Assembly (NCBI GenBank): GCA_002591625.1
Contig: PCDB01000038.1
Coordinates: 6,581-13,044 of the forward strand
DNA: 6,464 bases
Reading direction: 5' to 3'
Origin: Porticoccaceae bacterium
GTDB lineage: Bacteria; Pseudomonadota; Gammaproteobacteria; Pseudomonadales; Porticoccaceae
This document shows positions 5,881 through 6,464 of this stretch, in pieces; position 1 is the first letter of the stretch, and each line of letters begins with the position of its first letter. The translations under genes and the position numbers were made by a program. The notes below the pieces were generated by a model, which was given only the letters and a program-made list of their open reading frames with translations, was not told where the DNA came from and ran no database searches.

Positions 5881-6464
5881 ATGGATCTAAAAATTAAAGG
5901 TAAAAATGCACTGATTACTGGCTCAACCAAAGGTATAGGCCGAGCTATAGCCGAAGCACTAGCCGCTGAGGGATGCAACTTAGGCATATGCTCGCGCAAT
6001 GCTTCTGAAGTGACTGAAGCAATCAGCGATCTCTCCGCTCATGGAGTGAAAGTTGTTGGCAGCAGCGTTGATATTAGTGATGGTGACGCCTTAAGCGCCT
6101 GGGTGGACTCATGCGCTGAACAATTGGGTGGTATCGACATCTTTGTCCCCAATGTAAGTATAGGTGCCGGGCAACCCGGAATAGAGGGATGGAAAACAGT
6201 TTTTAATGTGGACATTCTAGGCACCATAGTCGGCATCAACTCCGCCAGACCACACTTAGAGAAATCGGGTTCCAGCTCTATTATTATTATATCCTCAACC
6301 GCAGCGCTCGAAGCTGGTTTTGGTGCTGATCCCTATTGTGCCATGAAAGCAGCACTGCTCAACTACTCTGGAACCCTCTCACAAGAGGTAGCACCTTCAG
6401 GTATCAGAGTAAACTGTGTTAGCCCCGGACCAATATTCGTCGAAGGTGGGGCGTGGGACAACAT
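5881..6464 (+). CDS. Short-chain dehydrogenase/reductase (SDR), 3' end outside window
   Basis: An open frame of 194 complete codons that continues past the right edge; classical SDRs are about 250-260 residues, so roughly a quarter is missing. It would oxidise or reduce a hydroxyl/keto group with NAD(P). The Rossmann motif TGSTKGIG is at 13-20, Arg39 after the second strand favours NADP, VD at 63-64 is the adenine-contacting aspartate, Asn109 is in the helix-4 position, the serine of the catalytic set lies at Ser138/Ser139, and YCAMK gives Tyr152 and Lys156. SPGP at 181-184 is the usual post-strand turn. The common NNAG motif is PNVS at 90-93, a variant found in some FabG-like SDRs. The ATG at 5881 follows an AAGGA site with its GGA core at 5871-5873, 7 bases upstream. 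The 209-bp gap suggests a separate promoter, while the function fits the dehydrogenation/dehydration pathway upstream. Confidence 0.93.
   Translation, partial: MDLKIKGKNALITGSTKGIGRAIAEALAAEGCNLGICSRNASEVTEAISDLSAHGVKVVGSSVDISDGDALSAWVDSCAEQLGGIDIFVPNVSIGAGQPGIEGWKTVFNVDILGTIVGINSARPHLEKSGSSSIIIISSTAALEAGFGADPYCAMKAALLNYSGTLSQEVAPSGIRVNCVSPGPIFVEGGAWDN

Noticed and set aside
6039..6239. Minus-strand 66-codon open frame inside the SDR.
   Set aside because: It overlaps the conserved Rossmann core of the SDR on the opposite strand and has no recognisable features.

Overview
The window reads as part of a bacterial catabolic gene cluster. All six recognisable genes lie on the + strand. They are a SnoaL/NTF2-like protein, a class I acyl-CoA synthetase, a zinc-independent MDR-family enone reductase, two adjacent acyl-CoA dehydrogenase (ACAD) subunits, and the first three quarters of a short-chain dehydrogenase/reductase (SDR) that runs off the right edge. 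Gene families and a moderate base composition (judged by eye, not computed) suggest a proteobacterium, possibly a gammaproteobacterium of the kind that degrades steroids, terpenoids or alicyclic acids. The organism is inference; there is no rRNA, tRNA or marker gene to fix it.

Layout. Positions 23-484 encode the SnoaL-like protein behind a strong AGGAG site. The acyl-CoA synthetase (524-2113) follows after 39 bp. The MDR reductase (2144-3154) follows after 30 bp with a GTG start, and a possible nine-codon mini-ORF runs into that start. After a 169-bp gap come the two ACAD genes (3324-4520 and 4523-5671), separated by only 2 bp. After a further 209-bp gap holding two small inverted repeats comes the SDR (5881 to the edge). 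I see no tRNA, rRNA, CRISPR array, insertion sequence or minus-strand gene.

How the genes could work together. The synthetase would activate a carboxylic acid as its CoA thioester. The ACAD pair would introduce an alpha,beta double bond as a mixed alpha2beta2 enzyme. The SDR would interconvert hydroxyl and keto groups. The SnoaL-like protein resembles the fold and spacing of the bile-acid dehydratase BaiE and could eliminate water (or isomerise), and the MDR enzyme could reduce the resulting enone. The substrate cannot be read from sequence; a steroid or bile-acid side chain, a cyclic terpenoid acid or an alicyclic acid all fit.

The most informative observation is that the two ACAD subunits have lost complementary halves of the active site. 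The first keeps the substrate/FAD loop and a helix-G glutamate. The second keeps the neighbour-subunit FAD motifs but has lost the loop. This predicts an obligate heterotetramer with two rather than four flavins. The second is the possible dehydratase plus enone reductase pairing next to a CoA ligase and an SDR, which in gene content recalls the bai bile-acid dehydroxylation pathway but sits in an acyl-CoA dehydrogenase context.
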